Positions 1-5,125 of a DNA stretch of 5,125 nt are shown in pieces. Each line of letters begins with the position of its first letter. Positions within the stretch are counted from its first letter, which is position 1. The position numbers and the translations under genes are program-made. Below the pieces are notes generated by a model, which was given only the letters and a program-made list of their open reading frames with translations, did no database searches and had not been told where the DNA came from. Origin of the DNA: Deltaproteobacteria bacterium (GTDB taxonomy: Bacteria > Desulfobacterota > JADFXK01); the NCBI GenBank assembly GCA_015233295.1, contig JADFYC010000281.1, positions 1 through 5,125 of the forward strand, given 5' to 3'.

Positions 1-70
1 CTGTCGTTCAACTCCGGTGTTCTCCGTTGGTTTGGCCACAAGAACCTCAACATCAATCGTTGTCAGGCCG
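1..70. other. No identifiable gene at the left edge
   Basis: All frames of this edge segment were read on both strands. Short open stretches exist (for example a minus-strand frame reading TTIDVEVLVAKPTENTG), but none shows a start with a ribosome binding site or a recognisable family motif. The segment may be intergenic or the tip of a gene lying to the left. Nothing more can be supported. Confidence 0.4.
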
Positions 71-260
71 GGTAATCAGGCCAATGTTGTTGAATTAAGC
101 GTGCAACGTTAAGATTTCTCGCTTCGCTCGAAATGACAGTGAAGTGAACCATATTGAATGACGATGTAAATTTGTCATTCCGAACGAATGTGAGGAATCT
201 TATCACATCCGAAGATGGTCAGGCCGCATTCTTAATTCAACAGCATTGGGTAGTCAGGCC
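71..260. repeat. MITE-like imperfect inverted-repeat element with flanking direct repeats
   Basis: The outer arms are 83-99 (AATGTTGTTGAATTAAG) and 231-247 (CTTAATTCAACAGCATT), complementary apart from one position. The inner arms are 110-138 and 173-202, which pair over about 29 bases with a few mismatches and one indel. The central loop is 139-172. The inner arm, read TGTCATTCCGAACGAATGTG onward, resembles the short dispersed palindromes often seen between genes of environmental bacteria; that resemblance is from memory. GGTAATCAGGCC (71-82) and GGTAGTCAGGCC (249-260) flank the arms directly and differ at one base, as an old target-site duplication would. A caution is that TCAGGCC also occurs at 63-69 and 219-225, so the flanking repeats may be part of a local repeat instead. 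No open frame of any weight lies inside, so this would be a non-autonomous element or a REP-type palindrome. Confidence 0.55.
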
Positions 261-291
261 CGGTGGCGATGCCTGGCGGTTAGCGTCCGGC

Positions 292-1032
292 CTAGGGCCG
301 CGGCGTTTCACCTGGCCGCCAATCATCAGGGGCATACAAAATGGCATAATGGGAGACACCAATCGGTGATCTCCAATACTCAATAAAAGCCCGAACCTCT
401 TCCTTTGGCTCGATGACGCCGAAATGGCCTTCCAGCAGAACATCGGCCTGTAGGTCTATAAGTCTGCCCAACGAATCCAGGTAGTCTTTTTCATTAGATA
501 GATATTTGGAATGGATCGGTCCGTGGATGTCTTGCCCAAAAAGGATAAGCTGACCGTCAATGGTGGTGGTATAGGCAACAGAACCAGGGGAGTGGCCTGG
601 ACAGTGAATGGCCGTCACAGTACCGTTACCGATGGCAATGGTCGATTCTTGGCCCTGCAATTTGATATCGATGACTAGCGGTTCCAGGTGGCCTCCACAC
701 CAGGCGGTGCCGGTTACACGGTTGTCACCTGTTTCAAGATAGATCGCGTCCAACTCATGGGCTACGATGCGGCAGCCGTATTCGTCTCTCACGGCCTGGG
801 CTCCACCGGTATGATCGAAATGGCAGTGAGTCAGCAATAGGTATTCGAGTTGCGCATTTGATTCCAGGCATTCGTAGATGTTCTTCCGCAATTGCGGTTG
901 ATTTCGACCAGTTCCGGCGTCAATCAGGGCTGCTTTATCGCCGAAGCGGACGAGGTAGATGCCCGCGTCCGAGGGATCGGTCAGCTCCATTCCGCCCACT
1001 TGCCAGAGATTATTCCTAATTCTTATGCTCAA
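292..1032 (-). CDS. MBL-fold metallo-hydrolase, copy B
   Basis: This is a 246-residue protein of the metallo-beta-lactamase (glyoxalase II-like) superfamily, with no signal peptide or membrane segment, so probably cytoplasmic. The complete binuclear metal site is visible: THCHFDH gives H69, H71, D73 and H74, H147 lies in CPGHSPGS, D168 in FGQD and H203 in EGHFG. Members hydrolyse thioesters, lactones, phosphodiesters or related bonds, and the substrate cannot be read from these motifs. The start is TTG at 1030-1032, preceded at a 5-base distance by AAGGAG; it aligns exactly with the start region of the neighbouring copy. It lies 59 bp behind that copy on the same strand, and is probably the last gene of the bam-MBL transcription unit. 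The last 29 residues are not shared with copy A and are rich in Trp, Tyr and Pro. A role as thioesterase in aryl-CoA metabolism is possible but rests only on position. Confidence 0.88.
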   Translation of the reverse strand: MSIRIRNNLWQVGGMELTDPSDAGIYLVRFGDKAALIDAGTGRNQPQLRKNIYECLESNAQLEYLLLTHCHFDHTGGAQAVRDEYGCRIVAHELDAIYLETGDNRVTGTAWCGGHLEPLVIDIKLQGQESTIAIGNGTVTAIHCPGHSPGSVAYTTTIDGQLILFGQDIHGPIHSKYLSNEKDYLDSLGRLIDLQADVLLEGHFGVIEPKEEVRAFIEYWRSPIGVSHYAILYAPDDWRPGETPRP

Positions 1033-1037
1033 TCCGA

Positions 1038-1043
1038 CTCCTT
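1038..1043 (-). promoter_or_regulatory. Ribosome binding site fixing the TTG start of MBL copy B
   Basis: AAGGAG on the minus strand, 5 bases before TTG at 1030-1032. No ATG or GTG sits at a suitable distance, and the spacer TCGGA is shared with the other copy, which supports the TTG start. Confidence 0.65.
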
Positions 1044-1091
1044 AGTTGTTCGGAGTAAGGGTTATCCGGCTCAAACCGACCTGATTTGATG

Positions 1092-1784
1092 CTAACACCG
1101 ACAAGGTTGCGGTGGCAGGGTGATACAAGACTGAATAAATTCCCGCACCTCTTGTTTTGTCTCGATGACGCCAAAATGGCCTTCCAGAAGAAGATCGGCC
1201 TGCAACTCAAGAAGCCTAGCCAGCGAGTCCAGGTAGTGTTTTTCATCAGAAAGAAATTCAGAATGGATCGGCCCCTGGGCGTCTTGTCCAAAAAGGATAA
1301 GCTGACCGTCAATGTCGGTCGTATAAACAACGGAACCAGGGGAGTGGCCTGGACAATGAATGGCCTTCACCGTACCGTTACCAATAGCAATGGTCGATTC
1401 TTGGCCTTGTAATTTGATATCAACGACAAACGGTTCGAGGTGCGCTCCATGCCGGGCGGCGCCAGTCACCCGGTTGTCACCTGATTCGAGATAAACCGCA
1501 TCCAACTCATGAGCCACGATTCGGCAGCCATATTCCTCTCTCACGGCCTGGGCCGCACCAGTATGATCAAAATGGCAGTGAGTCAGCAGGAGGTATTCGA
1601 GTTGTCCATTTGATTCCAGGCATTCGGCGACATTTTTTCTCAATTGCGGCTGATCTCTCCCGGTTCCAGCGTCAATCAGGGCTGCTTTGTCGCCAAAGCG
1701 CACCAGGTAGATGGCGGCATCAGCGGGATCAGTTAACCCTCTTCCGCCGACCTGCCAGAGATTATTCTTGATTCTAATGCTCAC
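1092..1784 (-). CDS. MBL-fold metallo-hydrolase, copy A
   Basis: This is a 230-residue paralogue of the next gene downstream. I count about 35 differences in the first 217 residues, all outside the metal ligands: H69, H71, D73, H74, H147, D168 and H203 are all kept. The fold and reaction class are those of glyoxalase II-like hydrolases; the substrate is unknown. The start chosen is GTG (1782-1784), because it aligns with the start of copy B, with the same TCGGA spacer behind a purine-rich GGGGG. An ATG four codons upstream (1794-1796) gives 234 residues, but it falls inside the degenerate ribosome site and has no site of its own. The protein ends early: after residue 217 it has only 13 residues, ending in PPQPCRC, where copy B has 29 unrelated ones. 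The gene starts about 80 bp behind the bamC-like gene on the same strand. Confidence 0.88.
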   Translation of the reverse strand: MSIRIKNNLWQVGGRGLTDPADAAIYLVRFGDKAALIDAGTGRDQPQLRKNVAECLESNGQLEYLLLTHCHFDHTGAAQAVREEYGCRIVAHELDAVYLESGDNRVTGAARHGAHLEPFVVDIKLQGQESTIAIGNGTVKAIHCPGHSPGSVVYTTDIDGQLILFGQDAQGPIHSEFLSDEKHYLDSLARLLELQADLLLEGHFGVIETKQEVREFIQSCITLPPQPCRC

Positions 1785-1831
1785 TCCGACCCCCATTTGT
1801 AATGTTAGATAACCATTCAGAGTCTCAAGGG

Positions 1832-1837
1832 ATTATA
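1832..1837 (-). promoter_or_regulatory. Possible -10 box for the MBL gene pair
   Basis: The minus strand reads TATAAT in the gap between the bamC-like gene and MBL copy A, about 48 bases before the GTG start, within an AT-rich stretch. At a 17-base spacing the -35 position reads GGTTCA, which is poor. The pair may therefore have a weak promoter of its own or simply be read through from bamBC. No GC-rich terminator stem is seen in this gap. Confidence 0.25.
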
Positions 1838-1864
1838 TAAAAAACCTAAAATCATGAACCTACA

Positions 1865-2410
1865 TCAGCCCCTCTTTGACACTGCAATCCGGGAAACGGT
1901 ATCCAAGACATTCTGAAAGCCATACTTGTCTATCATGAATTCCAGGCCCATCTGAACGTCCTCCAACCTCACTTCTTCTTCGACTTCCTCTTCCTTTTCT
2001 TCATAGGTCAGGACATTATTCAGGCACTTTTCAACACACTTCGGCTTCGATAACGACGAATCGTCTTGACACATGTCACATTTGAGAGGAAGGCCGGAAT
2101 CGGGTTCCTTGAAAAAGTCCCTGGATGGGCAGGAAGCCCTGCAAAAGGCACAATCGTCGTATTCCTTTCCGTCAATCACGTATTTGTTTCTGCCCATACA
2201 TTCAGCCGGGGCATACTCACCCGCAAATACCGGAAGCCAGATGTTTTTTAGTCGATGACTGATTACCTGAATACGTGCCCTGGCCGGATTAACGCTGCTG
2301 TACTTAGGCGTAGCATGGAACGTGGAGCAGATGATCTCACATGCCCGGCAGCCATTGCACTTATCAGCGTCCACCTTGATTGACTTGACTATCTTCTTAA
2401 TTTTGGCCAA
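1865..2410 (-). CDS. bamC: BamC-like iron-sulfur subunit of class II benzoyl-CoA reductase
   Basis: This 181-residue ferredoxin-type protein would pass electrons to the tungsten subunit encoded just upstream. It has twelve cysteines, enough for three [4Fe-4S] clusters: C18, C21, C24 and C28 in KCNGCRACEIIC; C71 in ECMGR; C87, C90 and C94 in CAFCRASC; C111 and C114 in CDMC; C125 and C129. The stretches HATPKYSS, CMGR-KY-IDGKEYD and CPSRD-FKEPDSGLPLKCDMC match my recollection of BamC from Geobacter closely. The C-terminal part has an acidic segment (about 137-150) and a helix that could contact the partner. The start is TTG at 2408-2410, inside the end of the upstream gene (14-bp overlap), with a purine-rich GAGGGGG about 10 bases before it. 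No ATG or GTG start is available before the first cluster motif. The known BamBC complex is cytoplasmic and joins BamDEFGHI, which are not in this window. Confidence 0.85.
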   Translation of the reverse strand: MAKIKKIVKSIKVDADKCNGCRACEIICSTFHATPKYSSVNPARARIQVISHRLKNIWLPVFAGEYAPAECMGRNKYVIDGKEYDDCAFCRASCPSRDFFKEPDSGLPLKCDMCQDDSSLSKPKCVEKCLNNVLTYEEKEEEVEEEVRLEDVQMGLEFMIDKYGFQNVLDTVSRIAVSKRG

Positions 2411-4367
2411 CTTTTAAGATCCCCCTCTCTTCTAAGTCTTCGGCTACATAATCCAGATCCAATTCTAATAACCTTTCTTTCGTAGGGATACCGTCCTTAT
2501 TCCATCCCTTGAATTTGTAATACGTAGATAAGAGATTTTCCTCAAGTTCCGGGAATCTCCTTTTCCAATGGTCTTCAGGCGGCTTCTCATCGGCCCTGGT
2601 CATGCCTCTTCTGTTATTGAACGCCCGGTGCAGGTTCCGACTCCTATTGACTATCTTCTTTAGTCCGGCTTCATCGATGTCCATCCCTGTCGCCGCCGAG
2701 ATAAGTTTCGGGTAATTGTGTATATGATATGGAGGCTTCAGGCAAAATGAAGCCATGCCGGCGCACAATCCCAAGGCGTCATCGATGTTGTGCAGCATTT
2801 CCATCCAGTCCACAATTTCACTGCACATCTCCGGAGTTGGGAAATACGGTATCGAGTTGTCTCCCCTTGGTTCCCAGTCCAGGACATATTGTTTAAATTT
2901 TTCGTCGGGAACCTGGAGCCAATCCTTTACAAACGCTTCCCTCTGCTCTCTAGTGGGAAAAGCCGCCTGCGGAAAATTCCCTTCAATTTGGGTAATGCTA
3001 ATCTTCTCGTTGGTAGAATACATGAGGAAATAGATCGGATCCAACATTCCAAGCTTGAGAGGGAGTTGCTCATGTTTCTTGATCGTATTATGATCAAATT
3101 TTTCCGCCCCATTGCCGATCTTTCGGGCCGCATAATAAACGCCGTCAGCCAGAATATCTCCAATTCCTTCCCTCCGGACCACTCTGTCAAGTAACCAGGA
3201 AAACCGTCCTTCCTTATCAGACGGGCATCCTTCGAAGTCTTTATCAGTAAGAATGCCGGCTTCATAGAGCTCAACCGCGAACGCTAAAATTTGCGGGGTA
3301 GAGAATGAGTCCACCCCATACTCGGTGGCGCGTTGAAGGATTCTGAAGTTAAAGCGAAGGTCATCTACATAGGCCGCCATGGAATAAGTGAGTTTTCCGA
3401 AGCATTTCATCATGTATCTCGGACCGGCCTCAGGCGAAACCAACGCTCCGCATTGCTGCGGACAGTTAAAACAGCTTATTAACCGCTTGACCGAGTCCAA
3501 TTGAGTCTTCGTCCAATTCTCCTCATTCGGCTTGCTCCAGAAGTCCCTTCTTCGAGTTCGAGCATTACCCCACATGAAGTTCTCAGTGTGCCATTTCTCA
3601 TCAGTGTGTTTCATTTCCTGCGGCGACCCAATCCCCGACAAAATAGTCATTACGTCCGGAATAGGGTTGGTGTTTCGGAAATTAATATATTCCGTCACCT
3701 CGTCCATAAGTTCCATGAATTCAGCCCCACGGGCAAGATTGAGGTCTTTTGTCCCACGAACAGCGACCGCCTTTATATTCTTGTCTCCCATTACGGCGCC
3801 TCCGCCGAGCCTGCTGGCGCTGGACCTGCTCTGCTCGATGGAAGCCGTGAAGACCCGATTTTCACCGGCCAATCCGATAGCGGCCACCTGGGCTCTAGGC
3901 TCTTTCAGCTCCTCTCTTATAAGGTCTTGAGTCTCAAGAGCACCCTTACCCTTCAAATGAGAGGCGTCACGGATTTCCACTTTGTCATTGTTTATCCATA
4001 TATAAACCAACTTGGGGGATTTGTTGCGAAAGATCACTTTGTCATAACCGGCATATTTCAATTCCGCGGACCAGAATCCCCCCATCATCGGGTACGCCAG
4101 TAAGTCTGATTGAGGGGAAACAAAGGTAACAACGGTGCGGTTAGCGCTATAAGCCGGAGTGCCGTTGAGAAGACCGGTGCTGAATATGAGTAGATTCTCA
4201 CGATCAAATGCTTTGGTGTTTGGGAGAACCCTATCCCAGTGTATCTTGACACTGGTACCCAGCCCTCCAAGATGAAGTTCTGTTAATCTCGGGTCGGTTT
4301 CTACCCTTTCAATGTTTCCTGTCGCTAAATCGATTTCTAAATTGTATCCTGTCTCTGCGTACCTCAT
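2397..4367 (-). CDS. bamB: BamB-like tungsten subunit of class II benzoyl-CoA reductase (AOR family)
   Basis: This 656-residue member of the aldehyde:ferredoxin oxidoreductase family is full length for BamB. BamB reduces benzoyl-CoA to cyclohexa-1,5-diene-1-carbonyl-CoA without ATP at a tungsten-bis-metallopterin centre. The N-terminal domain (about 1-210) contains the BamB-like opening MRYAETGY, MMGGFW-ELKYAGYDK (94-110), INNDKVEIRDASHLKGKGA (125-143) and the block around SSASR-GGGAVMGDK. C299, C302 and C306 (SCFNCPQQCG), with C535 in DDALGLCAG as the likely fourth, would bind one [4Fe-4S] cluster. C322 in MMKCF is the expected tungsten ligand, and E251 and H260 are the active-site residues. 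These three numbers agree with what I recall of the Geobacter metallireducens BamB structure. The ATG start has AAGGGG 8 bases upstream. A reductase for another aryl-CoA, or a BamB paralogue acting on a dienoyl-CoA, cannot be excluded. The gene leads a leftward operon with bamC. Confidence 0.9.
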   Translation of the reverse strand: MRYAETGYNLEIDLATGNIERVETDPRLTELHLGGLGTSVKIHWDRVLPNTKAFDRENLLIFSTGLLNGTPAYSANRTVVTFVSPQSDLLAYPMMGGFWSAELKYAGYDKVIFRNKSPKLVYIWINNDKVEIRDASHLKGKGALETQDLIREELKEPRAQVAAIGLAGENRVFTASIEQSRSSASRLGGGAVMGDKNIKAVAVRGTKDLNLARGAEFMELMDEVTEYINFRNTNPIPDVMTILSGIGSPQEMKHTDEKWHTENFMWGNARTRRRDFWSKPNEENWTKTQLDSVKRLISCFNCPQQCGALVSPEAGPRYMMKCFGKLTYSMAAYVDDLRFNFRILQRATEYGVDSFSTPQILAFAVELYEAGILTDKDFEGCPSDKEGRFSWLLDRVVRREGIGDILADGVYYAARKIGNGAEKFDHNTIKKHEQLPLKLGMLDPIYFLMYSTNEKISITQIEGNFPQAAFPTREQREAFVKDWLQVPDEKFKQYVLDWEPRGDNSIPYFPTPEMCSEIVDWMEMLHNIDDALGLCAGMASFCLKPPYHIHNYPKLISAATGMDIDEAGLKKIVNRSRNLHRAFNNRRGMTRADEKPPEDHWKRRFPELEENLLSTYYKFKGWNKDGIPTKERLLELDLDYVAEDLEERGILKVGQN

Positions 4368-4375
4368 CTTGTTTA

Positions 4376-4381
4376 CCCCTT
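4376..4381 (-). promoter_or_regulatory. Ribosome binding site of the bamB-like gene
   Basis: AAGGGG on the minus strand, 8 bases before the ATG at 4365-4367. It confirms the start, which also matches the usual MRYAETGY N-terminus of BamB. Confidence 0.6.
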
Positions 4382-4460
4382 ACAGTCGATTTGATATATG
4401 CTCGTCCGTGCTCCTGCAACCAAGTAAGTGTTAACGGTAGTGTCTCTTTCGTGCATCGAT

Positions 4461-4588
4461 CCGAGGCGAAAAGACCTTGCCGTCTCCTCGGTGCTCTGAT
4501 CTGATAACCTTAAGACGGGAAACCGTGAAGTCGAGAGCGGCTTCCCACAGGCTGCCTGTTCGGTCTGTAGCCCCCCACGCTTTGGCGT
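4461..4588. other. Compact series of stem-loops in the non-coding region upstream of bamB; possible structured RNA
   Basis: Four stem-loop units (one nested) lie in about 130 bases. The first is CCGAGG (4461-4466) with CCTCGG (4486-4491), with an inner AGAC/GTCT stem (4472-4475, 4482-4485) and a CGAAA bulge. The second is GCTCT (4493-4497) with AGAGC (4534-4538), enclosing ACGG-GAAA-CCGT (4515-4526), further closed by CTT/AAG. The third is ACAGG-CTG-CCTGT (4547-4559) and the fourth ACGC-TTTG-GCGT (4577-4588). On the plus strand the loop GAAA is a GNRA tetraloop. On the minus strand the region would lie in the bamB leader, and a perfect TATAAT lies just upstream at 4606-4601, though without a good -35. 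A molybdenum or tungsten cofactor riboswitch would suit a tungsten enzyme, but I could not match its conserved core. The strand and the identity are unresolved. Confidence 0.4.
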
Positions 4589-4755
4589 ATCAAAAAGCCG
4601 ATTATATCTTTTTTGACATAGCTGGTCGCCCTTGTCAAGTGTTTGTTCCGACTTTAGATTTTTTTGTGGTTACAAAATAGCTTTTTTTAGCTTTTGGTAA
4701 AAAAAGCTATTAAAATAAATATATTAATCAAACATGACTCTAAGGAGGATCCGGG
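4589..4755. other. AT-rich non-coding spacer
   Basis: No gene is supported between the stem-loop region and the transposase remnant. Base composition shifts sharply to A+T, with long T and A runs. It contains CAAAAAG (4591-4597) facing CTTTTTTG, a TTGACA/TGTCAA inverted repeat (4613-4618 and 4633-4638), and the 14-bp inverted repeat listed separately. The shift in composition fits the flank of an inserted and decayed mobile element. Confidence 0.4.
4676..4711. repeat. Perfect 14-bp AT-rich inverted repeat
   Basis: AATAGCTTTTTTTA (4676-4689) and TAAAAAAAGCTATT (4698-4711) are exact reverse complements separated by an 8-base loop. The stem has only two G:C pairs, so it is not a classical intrinsic terminator, although each arm holds a seven-base T or A run that could help termination in either direction. 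It sits between the bam leader side and the IS4 remnant, and might also be a protein-binding site or a relic of an insertion-sequence end. Confidence 0.6.
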
Positions 4756-5125
4756 TTGGCAGACCCAAAGAATGAATTTCTTGGTCCTACCTCATCGCCT
4801 TGGTACTGGCTAGGACTGTGAACCTGGCAGCTTGTTCCGGCAAAAGACCTCTTCCGAGGATTGGAACCCGGCGAAGTCAGAATTCTGGAAGGAGAGCGGT
4901 TAGTTTATGGTTTTGAGCTTTTCGTCGTCGGCACGGTCATCCCGACTGGGGAAAACCGGTTAATAATCCCCGCCAAGGACCCGGAAACGGCAATGCGGGA
5001 TTAGGCAGACCGTTGGGAAATAGAAACACTTTTTGGCGGCTTAAAAAAAGGTAGAGGAATTCCTTTGGAACCACCCCACACCACGCCCCCGGAACGATTA
5101 AACCAGATGATAGCTTTTTGGGCCT
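4756..5125 (+). pseudogene. Decayed IS4-family transposase, C-terminal half, partial at window edge
   Basis: One frame, starting at 4756, reads LAD--EFLGP, then PAKDLFRGLEPGEVRILEGE, then PAKDPETAMRD, and then the IS4 signature as ADRWEIETLFGGLKK. The LAD-EF block corresponds to the second catalytic Asp region. The signature Y-(2)-R-(3)-E-(6)-K is kept as R (5011-5013), catalytic E (5023-5025) and K (5044-5046), but the Tyr codon is TAG (5002-5004). A second in-frame stop, TGA, is at 4819-4821. Compared with intact relatives as I recall them, LAD and EFLGP are pushed apart by two extra residues. About 25-30 residues appear missing between the LAD-EF block and DLFRGL, and the first catalytic Asp and the whole N-terminus are absent. 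The end lies beyond the window. It cannot make an active transposase. Confidence 0.82.

Noticed and set aside
62..260. CRISPR-like repeats built from TCAGGCC copies
   Set aside because: The four copies are only seven bases long and their spacings (13, 143 and 35 bases) are irregular, so this is not an array.
154..369. 71-residue plus-strand frame starting inside the left palindromic element
   Set aside because: It crosses the inverted-repeat arm and runs into the end of MBL copy B in antisense; there is no ribosome binding site and no protein family.
1086..1412. 108-residue plus-strand open frame over MBL copy A
   Set aside because: It is the antisense shadow of a conserved MBL coding region; the corresponding frame over copy B is not kept as a gene of its own.
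1798..1864. Terminator after the bamC-like gene
   Set aside because: There is a T-rich run on the minus strand, but no GC-rich stem precedes it, so read-through into the MBL genes is as likely.
3501..4103. 200-residue plus-strand open frame
   Set aside because: It lies wholly antisense to the bamB-like gene, whose protein has clear family motifs throughout. The plus-strand product has no recognisable motif or convincing start.
4391..4419. Possible bamB promoter on the minus strand (TTGCAG, 17 bases, TATCAA)
   Set aside because: Only three and four of six positions match the sigma-70 consensus, so it is no better than chance in this composition.
4477..4680. 67-residue plus-strand frame across the stem-loop and AT-rich region
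   Set aside because: The frame runs through the hairpins into poly-T sequence, has no ribosome binding site and no recognisable motif. The pairing in the first half argues for RNA or non-coding structure instead.

Overview
The window (roughly half G+C by eye) reads as a piece of a strictly anaerobic, aromatic-degrading bacterium, most likely a member of the Desulfobacterota (Geobacter/Syntrophus/sulfate-reducer type). The reason is a minus-strand gene pair that matches BamB and BamC, the tungsten active-site subunit and its partner ferredoxin of the ATP-independent class II benzoyl-CoA reductase. That enzyme is known from obligate anaerobes. The lineage is inferred from this gene pair only.

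Layout from left to right. Positions 1-291 hold no supportable gene. They carry a MITE-like imperfect inverted repeat (about 83-248) flanked by 12-bp near-identical direct repeats. Positions 292-1032 and 1092-1784 (minus) are two tandem copies of one metallo-beta-lactamase (MBL) fold hydrolase, offset by exactly 752 bp and about 84% identical over their first 217 residues. Both keep the full binuclear metal site but have unrelated C-terminal ends. Positions 1865-2410 (minus) encode the BamC-like 12-cysteine iron-sulfur protein and 2397-4367 (minus) the BamB-like tungsten enzyme; these two overlap by 14 bp and are surely co-translated. Positions 4368-4755 are non-coding: a compact run of four or five stem-loops (4461-4588), a possible leader RNA of the bam genes or an unrelated RNA, followed by an AT-rich stretch with a perfect 14-bp inverted repeat (4676-4711). 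Positions 4756-5125 (plus, running off the window) are the decayed C-terminal half of an IS4-family transposase, with two in-frame stops, one of them replacing the Tyr of the YREK signature.

Transcription of the bam genes and the MBL genes runs leftwards, in the order bamB, bamC, MBL copy A, MBL copy B. BamB would reduce the aromatic ring of benzoyl-CoA (or a related aryl-CoA) at a tungsten-bis-pterin centre, and BamC would relay electrons from the rest of the complex (BamDEFGHI), which is not in this window. Whether the MBL hydrolases belong to the pathway, for example as thioesterases, is conjecture from position alone. Non-ATG starts are frequent here: TTG for bamC and MBL copy B, and probably GTG for MBL copy A.

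I found no clear evidence of a wholly new system. The best leads are the structured region upstream of the tungsten-enzyme gene, the duplicated MBL hydrolases behind bamBC, and the MITE-like element at the left end.
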